Positions 8,313 through 15,430 of a stretch of 64,000 nt of DNA are shown here, piece by piece; position 1 is the stretch's first letter, and each line of letters opens with the position of its first letter. The notes under the pieces are model-generated. The model was given only the letters and a program-made list of their open reading frames with translations, searched no databases and was not told where the DNA came from. The position numbers and the translations under genes are program-made. This stretch comes from Streptomyces genisteinicus (GTDB taxonomy: Bacteria; Actinomycetota; Actinomycetes; Streptomycetales; Streptomycetaceae). Where the stretch lies: contig NZ_CP060825.1 of assembly GCF_014489615.1 (NCBI RefSeq), positions 2,521,501-2,585,500 on the forward strand, in the 5' to 3' direction.

Positions 8313-10661
8313 TCAGCCCGTCTCCGGGTCGTTGCCCTGCTGGTTCTCGCGGTCGTTGCCCGTCCCGTAGCCGACCCGCATGGATTCCTGGAGGTCCATG
8401 CCGAACACGCTGCTGGCCTCGATGCCGTTGCGGCGCATGAACTCCTCCATCGGGGACTCGGCCAGGCTCTCGCCCGAGGAGTAGATCTTGCTCTTCTCCT
8501 CCCGGCTGAGCTCCTCCACCTTCTCCTTGTTCTCGTCCACCGAGTTGTCGGAGATGTCGCCGACGATCTGCCCGATGCCCTGCTCCAGGGCACCGCTCGC
8601 GGTGTCGGTGACGAGGGGGATGAGGACCGCCGCCGTGCCCACGGCCGCGGTGGCGGGGAGGAAGGCGACACCCGCCGCGATGCCGACGCCCGCGCCGAAC
8701 TCGATCCAGCCCTGCCGCTTGGCGACCGCCTTCTCGTAGTCCTCGTGGGTCTTGAGGTTGGTGGCCTCGACCTGGTCGGCGCGCGACTGGTCGAGCATGC
8801 CCTGCACCTCCGACCCCGTCATGACCGCGGCCCTGGCGGCGCCCTGGTCGATCTTCCCGTCCGGGCCGACCTGGGCCTCCAGGACGCTGCGGGTGTAGAC
8901 CTGCTCGGCGGCCGAGACCGTCGCGTAGGCGTCCGGGTGCTGGCCGAGGGAGCTGAGGAAGCCGCGGACGATGCTCCGGCCGTTCCCGTCCTCGGTGTCA
9001 CCGAAGTTGATCCGCCCGGCGGCGTTCTCGCCGGGTGCGAAGGGGCTGTTCGGGTCGTTCTTCGCCAGCGCCCAGTTGATGTCGTCGATGTAGCCGGCGC
9101 CCATGGTGCCCAGGCTGTCCGACAGGGCCTCGTGCTGCTTGAGCAGCCCCGCGTCCGAGCCGTACTTCTCCATGACCTGCCGCATGACGTCGGCGTTGTC
9201 CGCGTCCCGGACCACGCCCGCGTCCGGGTGTCCGGCCGGGTAGCCGAGGGTCGCCGCCTCCAGGGCCTTGCCGAGCGCGTCCGGCAGGTGGTTGAGCGAG
9301 CCTTCGAGTTCCTTCGGATCGAGGGAGTTGACGTCGCCGAAGCTGTCCCACTTCTCCTGGCTGAAGTAGTCGAGGTAGTTGTCGATCGGAGTGTCGCCGG
9401 ACTTGCCCAGATCGGCCGTGGCGCCGTGGTTGACGGTGCCGTCCTCGTTGTACGCGGTCGGCGGGTCGGTGAAGAACTTCTTCGCCGCCTCCGGGCTGTT
9501 GCCGAGCGCCTCCAGCATGGCGGTGGTCGGGTCGTAGCCCGCCCCGTTCACACCGGAGGGGTTGAACGGGTTCTTCCAGGGACTGTTGACCACCTTGCTG
9601 TCGGCGAACAGGGTCGGGTCCTTCTGGTGGAGCTGCGCCACGTGCTCCGCGATCGGGTTGAGGAACTTCGCGTCGTAGTTCCCGTACCGCATGATGCCGC
9701 CGAGCAGCTGGTACCCGAACGGCGGATTGTTGTCGTACTTGTAGAGCGGGATGCGCTCGGTGCCGAGCTTGCGCAGCTCGGGGCCCCACTCGGCGGTGAA
9801 CGCCTTGTCGTGCGAGGCGGTGGCGAGGTTGAGGCCGAGGTTCCGCTGGAGCTCCTGGACGTCCTTCAGGCGCTCCTTGTCCACCTTGCCGTATTCGTAG
9901 GTGTCCATGGAGAGCTGCCCGAAGAACGCCAGCGACTTCTCCGGGCCGAGCTTCTCGTAGAAGTTCTTCGAGAACTCCACCGACTTGCCGTTGTCCTTCA
10001 GCAGCTCGTTGAGCGCCGTGAGTTCGGTGTGGGTGAGGTCCTTGCCCTTCGCGGCGAGACCGGCGGCCCGCGCGGCCTCCTCCTGGTCCATCTTCGTGTA
10101 CTTCGGGGCGCTGAAGTCCTTGCCCTCCGGCACGTTGGCCTCGAGGGAGTTCTTGAAGGACACGTCGGTGTCGTTGCAGTTGTCGACGATCAGGTCGATC
10201 TTCGCCTGCCAGGCGGCGATGTTCTCCTTCTCCTGCCGCACCAGCGCCGGGTAGTCCGGGTCGTGGGCCTTCTGCTGCGGCGGGATGTCGGCCACCGGGT
10301 TGCGCGCGGTGACCTTGCCGGTGGCGCTGACATGGATGCCGGCGGCCGGACCCTCGTGGTCGCGGATGCCGACGAGGTCGTCCTTGGCCTTCTTGAAGGC
10401 CGTGTAGCCCTCTTCGAGGATCATCTTGACGCCCTTGGCCTCGGCGGCCGCGTCCTTGAACTCCTTGGCCGTCTTGGCGACGAACGCCTTGGTGACGCCC
10501 GCGTTCACGCCCTCCCAGACCGCCTTGTCGGCCCGCGCCTTCATACCGTCCGCGGCGTCCTCCGCGAGCTTCTCCAGCTTTCCGGTCATCTCGGACCAGT
10601 CGTCGGCGGCCGTCTTCAGCTTGCCGAGCGGCGCGTTGACGATGTCCTCGTACTTCAGCAT
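8313..10661 (-). CDS. WXG-headed large protein, copy A (DUF6571-like)
   Basis: 782 residues, a paralogue of the protein at 4962-7316 along its whole length. The helical N-terminus has W49-E50-G51 ('KAVWEGVNAG') and the long helical body keeps landmarks such as 'EWGPELRKLGTERIPL', 'YDPTTAMLEALGNSPEAA' and 'FLSSLGQHPDAYATVSAAEQ'. A Gly/Ala-rich hydrophobic segment lies at about 655-687, with a charged tail ending 'NDRENQQGNDPETG'. There is no signal peptide, so export, if any, would need a WXG/ESX-type route. ATG 10661 has a GGGGGA-type ribosome site similar to that of copy B. It follows the WXG-like gene by 19 bp. The hydrophobic C-terminal module could insert in membranes, but toxicity is speculation. 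Confidence 0.86.
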   Translation of the reverse strand: MLKYEDIVNAPLGKLKTAADDWSEMTGKLEKLAEDAADGMKARADKAVWEGVNAGVTKAFVAKTAKEFKDAAAEAKGVKMILEEGYTAFKKAKDDLVGIRDHEGPAAGIHVSATGKVTARNPVADIPPQQKAHDPDYPALVRQEKENIAAWQAKIDLIVDNCNDTDVSFKNSLEANVPEGKDFSAPKYTKMDQEEAARAAGLAAKGKDLTHTELTALNELLKDNGKSVEFSKNFYEKLGPEKSLAFFGQLSMDTYEYGKVDKERLKDVQELQRNLGLNLATASHDKAFTAEWGPELRKLGTERIPLYKYDNNPPFGYQLLGGIMRYGNYDAKFLNPIAEHVAQLHQKDPTLFADSKVVNSPWKNPFNPSGVNGAGYDPTTAMLEALGNSPEAAKKFFTDPPTAYNEDGTVNHGATADLGKSGDTPIDNYLDYFSQEKWDSFGDVNSLDPKELEGSLNHLPDALGKALEAATLGYPAGHPDAGVVRDADNADVMRQVMEKYGSDAGLLKQHEALSDSLGTMGAGYIDDINWALAKNDPNSPFAPGENAAGRINFGDTEDGNGRSIVRGFLSSLGQHPDAYATVSAAEQVYTRSVLEAQVGPDGKIDQGAARAAVMTGSEVQGMLDQSRADQVEATNLKTHEDYEKAVAKRQGWIEFGAGVGIAAGVAFLPATAAVGTAAVLIPLVTDTASGALEQGIGQIVGDISDNSVDENKEKVEELSREEKSKIYSSGESLAESPMEEFMRRNGIEASSVFGMDLQESMRVGYGTGNDRENQQGNDPETG

Positions 10662-10680
10662 GTGAAAGGTCCCCCGACCG

Positions 10681-11103
10681 CTACTTCATGTATTCCGTGA
10701 GCTTGGAGATCGAGGCCAGATTCCCCTCGATCTTGACATCGTCCTTGGAATGGAGCGCCTTCGTGTAGTCGAGGTGGTTGGAGATCTGCCCGCAGGCGTC
10801 GAGCAGCGTCTTCAGGTGGGTGTTCCACCGGTCGTGCACCTTGAGCAGCGCCGAACCACAGGTGAACTCGCCGTTGAAGAGCGCGTTCGCGGCCTCGAAC
10901 GTGGCGGGCCGGGCGTGGTCGCCCTCCTTGGAGAGGCGCGTGCGCAAGTCGTAGGCGTCCGAGCCGATCCGGCCGAGGTCGTCCCGTCTCACCACGAGAT
11001 CGCCGCCGCTCGTCCCGCCCTCGGCGGGAACACCGTTGAGCTGCATGGCGTTCCGCTGCGCCGCAGCCGTGTGGAGTTCGGCCCATTCCTCGTCGAACGA
11101 CAT
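10681..11103 (-). CDS. small helical WXG100-like protein (putative T7SS-type partner)
   Basis: A 140-residue, mostly helical protein opening 'MSFDEEWAELHTAAAQRNAMQLNG', a pattern I associate with actinobacterial small proteins of WXG100/EspC type. The C-terminal half has evenly spaced heptad-like hydrophobics ('ANALFNGEFTCGSALLKVHDRW', 'LLDACGQISNHLDY'). ATG 11103 is preceded by GGGGG; an open frame continues upstream to 11247 but without a ribosome site. It sits 19 bp before the 782-aa WXG-headed gene, as small helical partners precede LXG effectors in Firmicutes. I infer it pairs with that protein. No canonical W-x-G triad is present in it. Confidence 0.72.
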   Translation of the reverse strand: MSFDEEWAELHTAAAQRNAMQLNGVPAEGGTSGGDLVVRRDDLGRIGSDAYDLRTRLSKEGDHARPATFEAANALFNGEFTCGSALLKVHDRWNTHLKTLLDACGQISNHLDYTKALHSKDDVKIEGNLASISKLTEYMK

Positions 11104-11297
11104 CAATCCCCCATACTCGACCGTCATCGTGGCCGCACGGAGGCGGTCACCGATCACACCTCCCCTCACCGTATCGTTTCCGGCCGCCCATTCCGCGGGC
11201 AGGTCGAGATCCATTCCGGTATTCGGGACGGGCGAATTCCTCGACATGTCGGGGCATGAACGAATTGTGATCCCGCCCTGATCGCGGGAGGGATCGT

Positions 11298-11963
11298 CTA
11301 CGCCGGGGAGAGGGACGGCTCGGCCGGCAGTTCCCCGTCGCCGGCGCAGCCGAGGTCCCGGGCCAGCGCCAGGGCGAAGGAGTGGGCGACGGTCGCCCAG
11401 GCGTCCTTCAGCTGCCGCTCGTCGCCCTGGGGCACGGCGGGCATGCCGCCCTTCTGCACGACGACCCGCAGATGCCGGTCGGCGTCGCCGGGCAGGTCGC
11501 CGCCCGCGCAGGCGAAGGCGACGAACGCGCCGTCCGTCGCGGCGCCCGCCCGCTCCCCCATCGGCAGCGGCGTGAACCGCTCACCCCGGGCGCCGCCGGG
11601 TGCGGCGGCGTACATCTCCCACGTCACGCGGATCTCTCCGACCCGGGAGCCTGCGGGCGCCTGGATACGGCAGATGTCGCCGTTGCCGACCGCGGTGGAC
11701 GCGCCCATGCGGACGAGTTCCCGCGCCGCGGCCTCGACCGTGGCCTTCTCGCCGGACGCGGCGAACAGCGCCGCGCCCGTGATCGCCTCGAGCGCGTCGC
11801 CCGCCCGCGCCGACACCGCCGTACCGCCGCAGAGCCGCTCGGCCGCCACCGAGAGCCCGCCCTCCGCGGCGTCGGCCGTGCCCCCCGCGGCCCCGCACGC
11901 GGTGAGCGCGAACGGACCGGCCACCGCACAGAAGAACAGACGCCACCTGCTACGACGCATCAT
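11298..11963 (-). CDS. lipoprotein, paralogue D of four
   Basis: About 221 residues: 'MMRRSRWRLFFCAVAGPFALTACG' is a lipoprotein signal with lipobox 'LTAC'. The four family cysteines lie in 'LCGGTAVSARAGDALEAITG', 'GDICRI', 'FACAGGDLPGD' and 'DLGCAGD'. It is closest to paralogue C. Stacked starts (GTG 11966, ATG 11963, ATG 11960) follow GGAAGGAG; 11963 has the best spacing. Unlike the other copies it lies upstream of the WXG-like gene, with a 194-bp gap, so it may form its own unit or lead the operon. Function unknown. Confidence 0.82.
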   Translation of the reverse strand: MMRRSRWRLFFCAVAGPFALTACGAAGGTADAAEGGLSVAAERLCGGTAVSARAGDALEAITGAALFAASGEKATVEAAARELVRMGASTAVGNGDICRIQAPAGSRVGEIRVTWEMYAAAPGGARGERFTPLPMGERAGAATDGAFVAFACAGGDLPGDADRHLRVVVQKGGMPAVPQGDERQLKDAWATVAHSFALALARDLGCAGDGELPAEPSLSPA

Positions 11964-12023
11964 CACCGCACTCCTTCCGTGCCACCGCCGCCGACCGCCA
12001 CGCGGGCCGTGCGGTTCCCCGTC

Positions 12024-12362
12024 TCAAGGGACAACGGAGTCCGCGGAAGGTTGTCCCGCGGGACCGTCACAAATCGGCAAAGCGCGTACGGAAGGGCGCG
12101 CGCCCGCGCCCCGGGCCACGGCGATCCGGTGCACGTCGCGCAGCGCCTCCGCCAGCCGGGCGACGGCGTACCGCAGCTGGTCGGCGGTGGCGCCCCGGTC
12201 CGCGGCGAGATCGTCGACGTGCTCCAGCAGGCCGGCCGCCATACCGAGCTGCACGCTCTCGACGGTGTCGGCGAGCCGGGAGACGGTGCCCGTGCCGTCG
12301 CCGACGAGGTAGCACGGCTTCCCCTCGGGGCCGTTCCACGGCAGCAGCCGCACGCCGCTCAC
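12024..12362 (-). CDS. conserved Streptomyces small protein beside XRE/DUF397
   Basis: 112 residues from GTG 12362: 'VRLLPWNGPEGKPCYLVGDGTGTVSRLADTVESVQLGMAAGLLEHV'. Small proteins of this type are, in my recollection, often found beside XRE/DUF397 pairs in Streptomyces; their function is unknown to me. The GTG start overlaps the TGA of the preceding gene (GTGA), indicating translational coupling. It contains a predicted helical segment 'ADQLRYAVARLAEALRDVHRIA'. The longer frame up to 12779 is not needed and lies over the upstream gene. Confidence 0.72.
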   Translation of the reverse strand: MSGVRLLPWNGPEGKPCYLVGDGTGTVSRLADTVESVQLGMAAGLLEHVDDLAADRGATADQLRYAVARLAEALRDVHRIAVARGAGARPSVRALPICDGPAGQPSADSVVP

Positions 12363-12748
12363 GCCGTGACCTCCACTCCGTGGATCACCCGGGCGCCGAA
12401 CTCGACGCCGTACAGCGCGAGCCACAGCTCCAGGCGCCGCGCTCGCTGCCGACGGGCCTCCTGCTCGCGCTCGTGAGCGACGAGGTAGGGCCGTACGAGC
12501 GCGGAGTCCTCGCCCCGCAGGGGTGCGGTGTGCGGGACCGGCCTCGGCGGCGGCCCGGACTGCGGGGGCGCACACGGCACCGGGCCGGGGGACCCGGCGC
12601 GGGCCTCGCCGGAACGCGGCCCGCACGGCGGGCGGCCGGGCAGCAGGCGCCGCAGTCCGGCCAGCAGCGCGTCCAGCAGACGGGCCGGCGGGCGGACGGG
12701 CAACTGGTCCGGCACGTGGTCCGGCAGGCGGGCAGGGCGAAGCCGCAT
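12359..12748 (-). CDS. small Arg/Pro-rich hypothetical protein
   Basis: 129 residues from ATG 12748. The N-terminal two thirds are low-complexity Arg/Pro/Gly. The C-terminus is ordered and typical of a family: 'ALVRPYLVAHEREQEARRQRARRLELWLALYGVEFGARVIHGVEVTA'. It overlaps the next gene by 4 bp and is divergent from the XRE regulator, sharing a ~134-bp intergenic region with it. A GAGGAG lies upstream, and TTG 12757 is an alternative start. Function unknown; position implies regulation together with the XRE/DUF397 pair. Confidence 0.68.
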   Translation of the reverse strand: MRLRPARLPDHVPDQLPVRPPARLLDALLAGLRRLLPGRPPCGPRSGEARAGSPGPVPCAPPQSGPPPRPVPHTAPLRGEDSALVRPYLVAHEREQEARRQRARRLELWLALYGVEFGARVIHGVEVTA

Positions 12749-12849
12749 CGTCCTCAACTCCTCGGGGGGAAGGTGCCACGAAGGTGTCGCTCTGTGGCGA
12801 TCACCTCACACAGTGGAGTCGGGACGCCTACGCTGACCAGGGGGTTCGG

Positions 12850-12870
12850 TGTGACAGGCCCTTTGTCACA
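12850..12870. promoter_or_regulatory. 21-bp palindrome TGTGACA-N7-TGTCACA, site 1
   Basis: Perfect inverted repeat of 7-bp arms separated by GGCCCTT. It ends one base before the GAGGAG ribosome site of the XRE gene (GTG 12883). A possible -10 (TACGCT, 12829-12834) lies just upstream, so a bound protein would block transcription or translation. A likely autoregulatory operator (inference). Confidence 0.6.
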
Positions 12871-12882
12871 GAGGAGTTCACG

Positions 12883-13674
12883 GTGAGCAACATGTATGGG
12901 GAGTGGTTGAAGGCGCAGCGGGACGCGGCCGGGCTCACCCAGCAGGAACTGGCGGACGCGGCGATCATGACGCGTTCGCACATCGCCCACATCGAGGCGG
13001 GCCGCCGCATCCCGTCGAAGGAGGACGCCCGCCGCCTGGACAGGGCCCTGAACACGGGGAACGTGCTGAGCAGCTTCCTCCCGCAGGAGGACGTCGCGGT
13101 CGCGGACTACTTCGAAGCGGCCCGTCAGCTCGAACAACAGGCCACGGTGATCAGGGAGTTCGCCCTGTCCTACGTGCCCGGCATCCTCCAGACCGAGGCG
13201 TACGCCCGTGCGGTTCTCCAGGTCAGCTTTCCTCCCAGGAGTGAAGAGGAATGTGACAGGCTCGTTGTCACACGGCTCAAAAGGGCGGACATCCTCGAAG
13301 ACCCGGTGACCCCCGTGGTGTCCGTGCTATTGGACGAGTCCGTGCTCCGGCGCCCCATCGGAGGGCCCGCCGTGATGGCGGAGCAGATCGACCACCTGCT
13401 GCATCTCGTCGAGTCGACGCGTATCCGCGTCCATGTCCTGCCCTTCGGGCTCGGGGCACACTCCCTGCTGCTCGGCATGCTGACGCTGATGTGGTTCGAG
13501 GACCAGCCACCGGCCGCGTACAGCGAGGGCACGTTCATGGGCAAGCTCTACGACTCCCCCTCCCTCGTCCAGCGCCTGCAGGGCACCTACGATCAAGCGT
13601 TGGGCGACGCACTCCCGCGCAGGGAGTCGGCCGCTCTGATGACGGCGATCGCGGAGGACTACCGGCATGCCTGA
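12883..13674 (+). CDS. XRE-family regulator with DUF5753-type C-terminal domain (Scr1-like)
   Basis: 263 residues from GTG 12883, with GAGGAG six bases upstream. Residues ~1-65 are a Cro/CI-type helix-turn-helix ('GLTQQELADAAIMTRSHIAHIEAGRRIPS'). The rest matches the actinobacterial DUF5753-type domain ('YFEAARQLEQQATVIREFALSYVPGILQTEAYARAVL', 'VRIHVLPFGLGAHSLL'-like region). Such proteins pair with a downstream DUF397 protein in a toxin-antitoxin-like arrangement, as described for Scr1/Scr2 of S. coelicolor. Here the DUF397 start overlaps its stop by 8 bp. Palindromes TGTGACA-N7-TGTCACA lie in its leader and again inside the gene at 13252-13272. Confidence 0.9.
   Translation: MSNMYGEWLKAQRDAAGLTQQELADAAIMTRSHIAHIEAGRRIPSKEDARRLDRALNTGNVLSSFLPQEDVAVADYFEAARQLEQQATVIREFALSYVPGILQTEAYARAVLQVSFPPRSEEECDRLVVTRLKRADILEDPVTPVVSVLLDESVLRRPIGGPAVMAEQIDHLLHLVESTRIRVHVLPFGLGAHSLLLGMLTLMWFEDQPPAAYSEGTFMGKLYDSPSLVQRLQGTYDQALGDALPRRESAALMTAIAEDYRHA
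13252..13272. promoter_or_regulatory. 21-bp palindrome TGTGACA-N7-TGTCACA, site 2 (intragenic)
   Basis: Same arms as site 1, spacer GGCTCGT, located inside the XRE coding sequence where it encodes Cys-Asp-Arg-Leu-Val-Val-Thr. A second operator within the gene would allow looping or roadblock repression. It could also reflect chance similarity of coding sequence. Confidence 0.5.
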
Positions 13675-13891
13675 GCGCACCACCATCCCGCGCGCGGAGG
13701 CCCTGAGCGGATGGCGCAGGTCGTCCCACAGCAACAGCGACGGCGGCAGCTGCGTCGAGGTCGTCGACGCCCACCCGGCCGGCGTCCCCGTCCGGGACTC
13801 GAAGGTCCCCGACGGACCCGCCCTCGTGTTCGCGGCACCCGGCTGGACCGCCTTCGTCACGGCGGTCCGCAGCGGCGCGCTCGGGGGCTGA
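13667..13891 (+). CDS. DUF397 protein (Scr2-like)
   Basis: 74 residues with the DUF397 signature: 'WRRSSHSNSDGGSCVEVVDAHPAGVPVRDSKVPDGPALVFAAPGWTAFVTAVR'. It overlaps the XRE gene by 8 bp and is surely co-translated. In the characterised Scr1/Scr2 pair the small protein and the XRE protein affect each other's activity; the same antagonism is likely here but not demonstrated. Length is normal for the family. Confidence 0.92.
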   Translation: MPERTTIPRAEALSGWRRSSHSNSDGGSCVEVVDAHPAGVPVRDSKVPDGPALVFAAPGWTAFVTAVRSGALGG

Positions 13892-13917
13892 CACCCCTGC
13901 CCGTGGGCGGCGGCACG

Positions 13918-15291
13918 TCAGTAGCCGGTGACTCTCAGGCCCTTCTCGACGAACTCGTACACGTCCGTGTACGGGTCTCGCTGGTCCTTCGCCACATGGT
14001 CGGCGTGCTGGGCGTTGATCTTCTGCGCCCACTTCTTCGCCTGGGCGAAGCTGCCCTCGGGCAGCTCCCCCTCGGTCGCCGCCAGCAGCCGCCGGGCGAT
14101 CTGGCCCTCCAGCAGCGCGGGGACGGCTCCGAAGGACCCGGCCAGATAGGCCTTCATCAGGTCCTCGTCCTCCCCGGGTGAGGCTGCGGTCAGCGGATAC
14201 AGCTCGGTGGCCCCGTCCTCGTCCTTCTCGGTGAGCCACACCTGGGCGGGCTCCAGCAGGCGGCCGCCGCTCGGGGTGGTGAGGACCGAGGGATCGTGCG
14301 AGGTGAAGACGAGCTGCGCGCCTTTGGCGTTGGCGTCGGGATCGTGGAAGAGCCGGATGACCTCGGCGGCGAAGCGCGGGTGGAGGCTGGCGTCCAGTTC
14401 GTCGACGAGGAGGACGGCGCCCTCGTCGAGCGCCAGCAGCAGGGGGCCCAGAAGGGCGAACCAGGAACGGGTGCCGTAGGACTCGTGCCGCCATGCGAGC
14501 GGGGTGTCGCCGGTGCCGGACCGGTGAGTGAGCCGGACCTCCGGCTTCCCCTGCGCGCCCTTGACCGCTTCCGCGCCGGTGATGCCGAGGTCCGCGACAC
14601 GCAGCAGTTCGTTGATGCGCCGGGCTCGCCGCCCCGACAGCTCACGCGTCGTGAACGCCTCCCGCTCCGGGCGCTCCTCCTCGGGGTTGATCAGCCAGAG
14701 GTTGCGGCGGAACCAGTGGAAGAGCGGGGTGAGCTGCGGGTGGTTGTCCGTGCCCGCCGTGGAGAGGACCAGCGCGTTCGGCCGGGTGCGCCGTTCCAGA
14801 CCGGCACGGTCCTTGACCCGCGCTCCAGGCCAGTCGTAGACCTTGGCGCGGGACGCGTCCCGGTCGAGCCACACCTGGCGGTGACCGCGCGGATAGCCGT
14901 GCAGCCATTCGGCCTCGACCCGCTCGGGGCCGAGCTCGAAGCCGTACGTCCAGCGCACGCCGTCGAGGACCAGGTCGACCTCGTAGAAGCTCGGTTCCGC
15001 GTCCCCCTTGCCGTCGAGTGCGAAGGGGATGCGGTCGGTGCCGTCGTACGAGGCCCAGCGCGCGTAGGAGTGCTGCACCGCGCGGCTCATGTCCGTCATC
15101 GCGGCGAGGACGTTGGACTTGCCCGAGGCGTTGGCGCCGAAGATGCCCGCCAGGGGGAGGACGCCCACGGCTCCCTGGGCGAGCTCGACGTGCCGGGCGG
15201 CGGCGCTCGGCTCGTCCCCGGGCACGACGAACGTCAGCTCCTGTTCGTCGCGCAGTGACCGCACATTGGCCGTGCGGAATCTCAGCAGCAT
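13918..15291 (-). CDS. AAA15/OLD-like ATPase
   Basis: 457 residues. Walker A is 'GANASGKSN' (about residues 52-60), preceded by the typical 'MLLRFRTANVRSLRDEQELTF' N-terminus. Walker B is 'AVLLVDELDASLHP', followed by an 'LVFTSHDPSVL' motif. This is the SMC/Rad50-like AAA15 architecture seen in RloA, AbiL and other abortive-infection ATPases. No TOPRIM or RloB-like partner gene lies beside it; the downstream neighbour is the convergent DUF397 gene. The C-terminal region (after ~370) carries no nuclease motif I can recognise. A role in phage defence is a family-based inference. It ends 27 bp from the DUF397 stop. Confidence 0.85.
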   Translation of the reverse strand: MLLRFRTANVRSLRDEQELTFVVPGDEPSAAARHVELAQGAVGVLPLAGIFGANASGKSNVLAAMTDMSRAVQHSYARWASYDGTDRIPFALDGKGDAEPSFYEVDLVLDGVRWTYGFELGPERVEAEWLHGYPRGHRQVWLDRDASRAKVYDWPGARVKDRAGLERRTRPNALVLSTAGTDNHPQLTPLFHWFRRNLWLINPEEERPEREAFTTRELSGRRARRINELLRVADLGITGAEAVKGAQGKPEVRLTHRSGTGDTPLAWRHESYGTRSWFALLGPLLLALDEGAVLLVDELDASLHPRFAAEVIRLFHDPDANAKGAQLVFTSHDPSVLTTPSGGRLLEPAQVWLTEKDEDGATELYPLTAASPGEDEDLMKAYLAGSFGAVPALLEGQIARRLLAATEGELPEGSFAQAKKWAQKINAQHADHVAKDQRDPYTDVYEFVEKGLRVTGY

Positions 15292-15372
15292 GCCGGCCCC
15301 TCTCCGGCGGCCAGCCTAGTCGTCACGGCGGACACCGCCCCCGCACAGGCGCGCGGGCGGTGCGGTCGGCCC

Positions 15373-15407
15373 CGCCCGGTGTGACGGGGCCCCTGTCACA
15401 CCGGGCG
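15373..15407. promoter_or_regulatory. TGTGAC palindrome site 3 / possible terminator
   Basis: The core 15380-15400 is TGTGAC-N9-GTCACA, closely matching sites 1 and 2. It is 89 bp upstream of the AAA15 ATPase start. The arms extend to 13 bp (15373-15385 with 15395-15407), so it may instead, or also, be the terminator of the FAD dehydrogenase gene that ends at 15431. Confidence 0.5.
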
Positions 15408-15430
15408 CGCTGTGCGTGGACCGGCCCGCG

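Noticed and set aside
5451..10700. Long plus-strand frames opposite the two large proteins
   Set aside because: They are antisense reading of the WXG-headed genes; no ribosome sites or domain features.
3200..12000. Prophage or integrative element in the low-GC part
   Set aside because: No integrase, capsid, tail, replication or tRNA-attachment features are present.
12523..12882. Upstream extension of the XRE gene's open frame
   Set aside because: It is antisense to the 129-aa gene and lacks a ribosome site; GTG 12883 has an ideal one.
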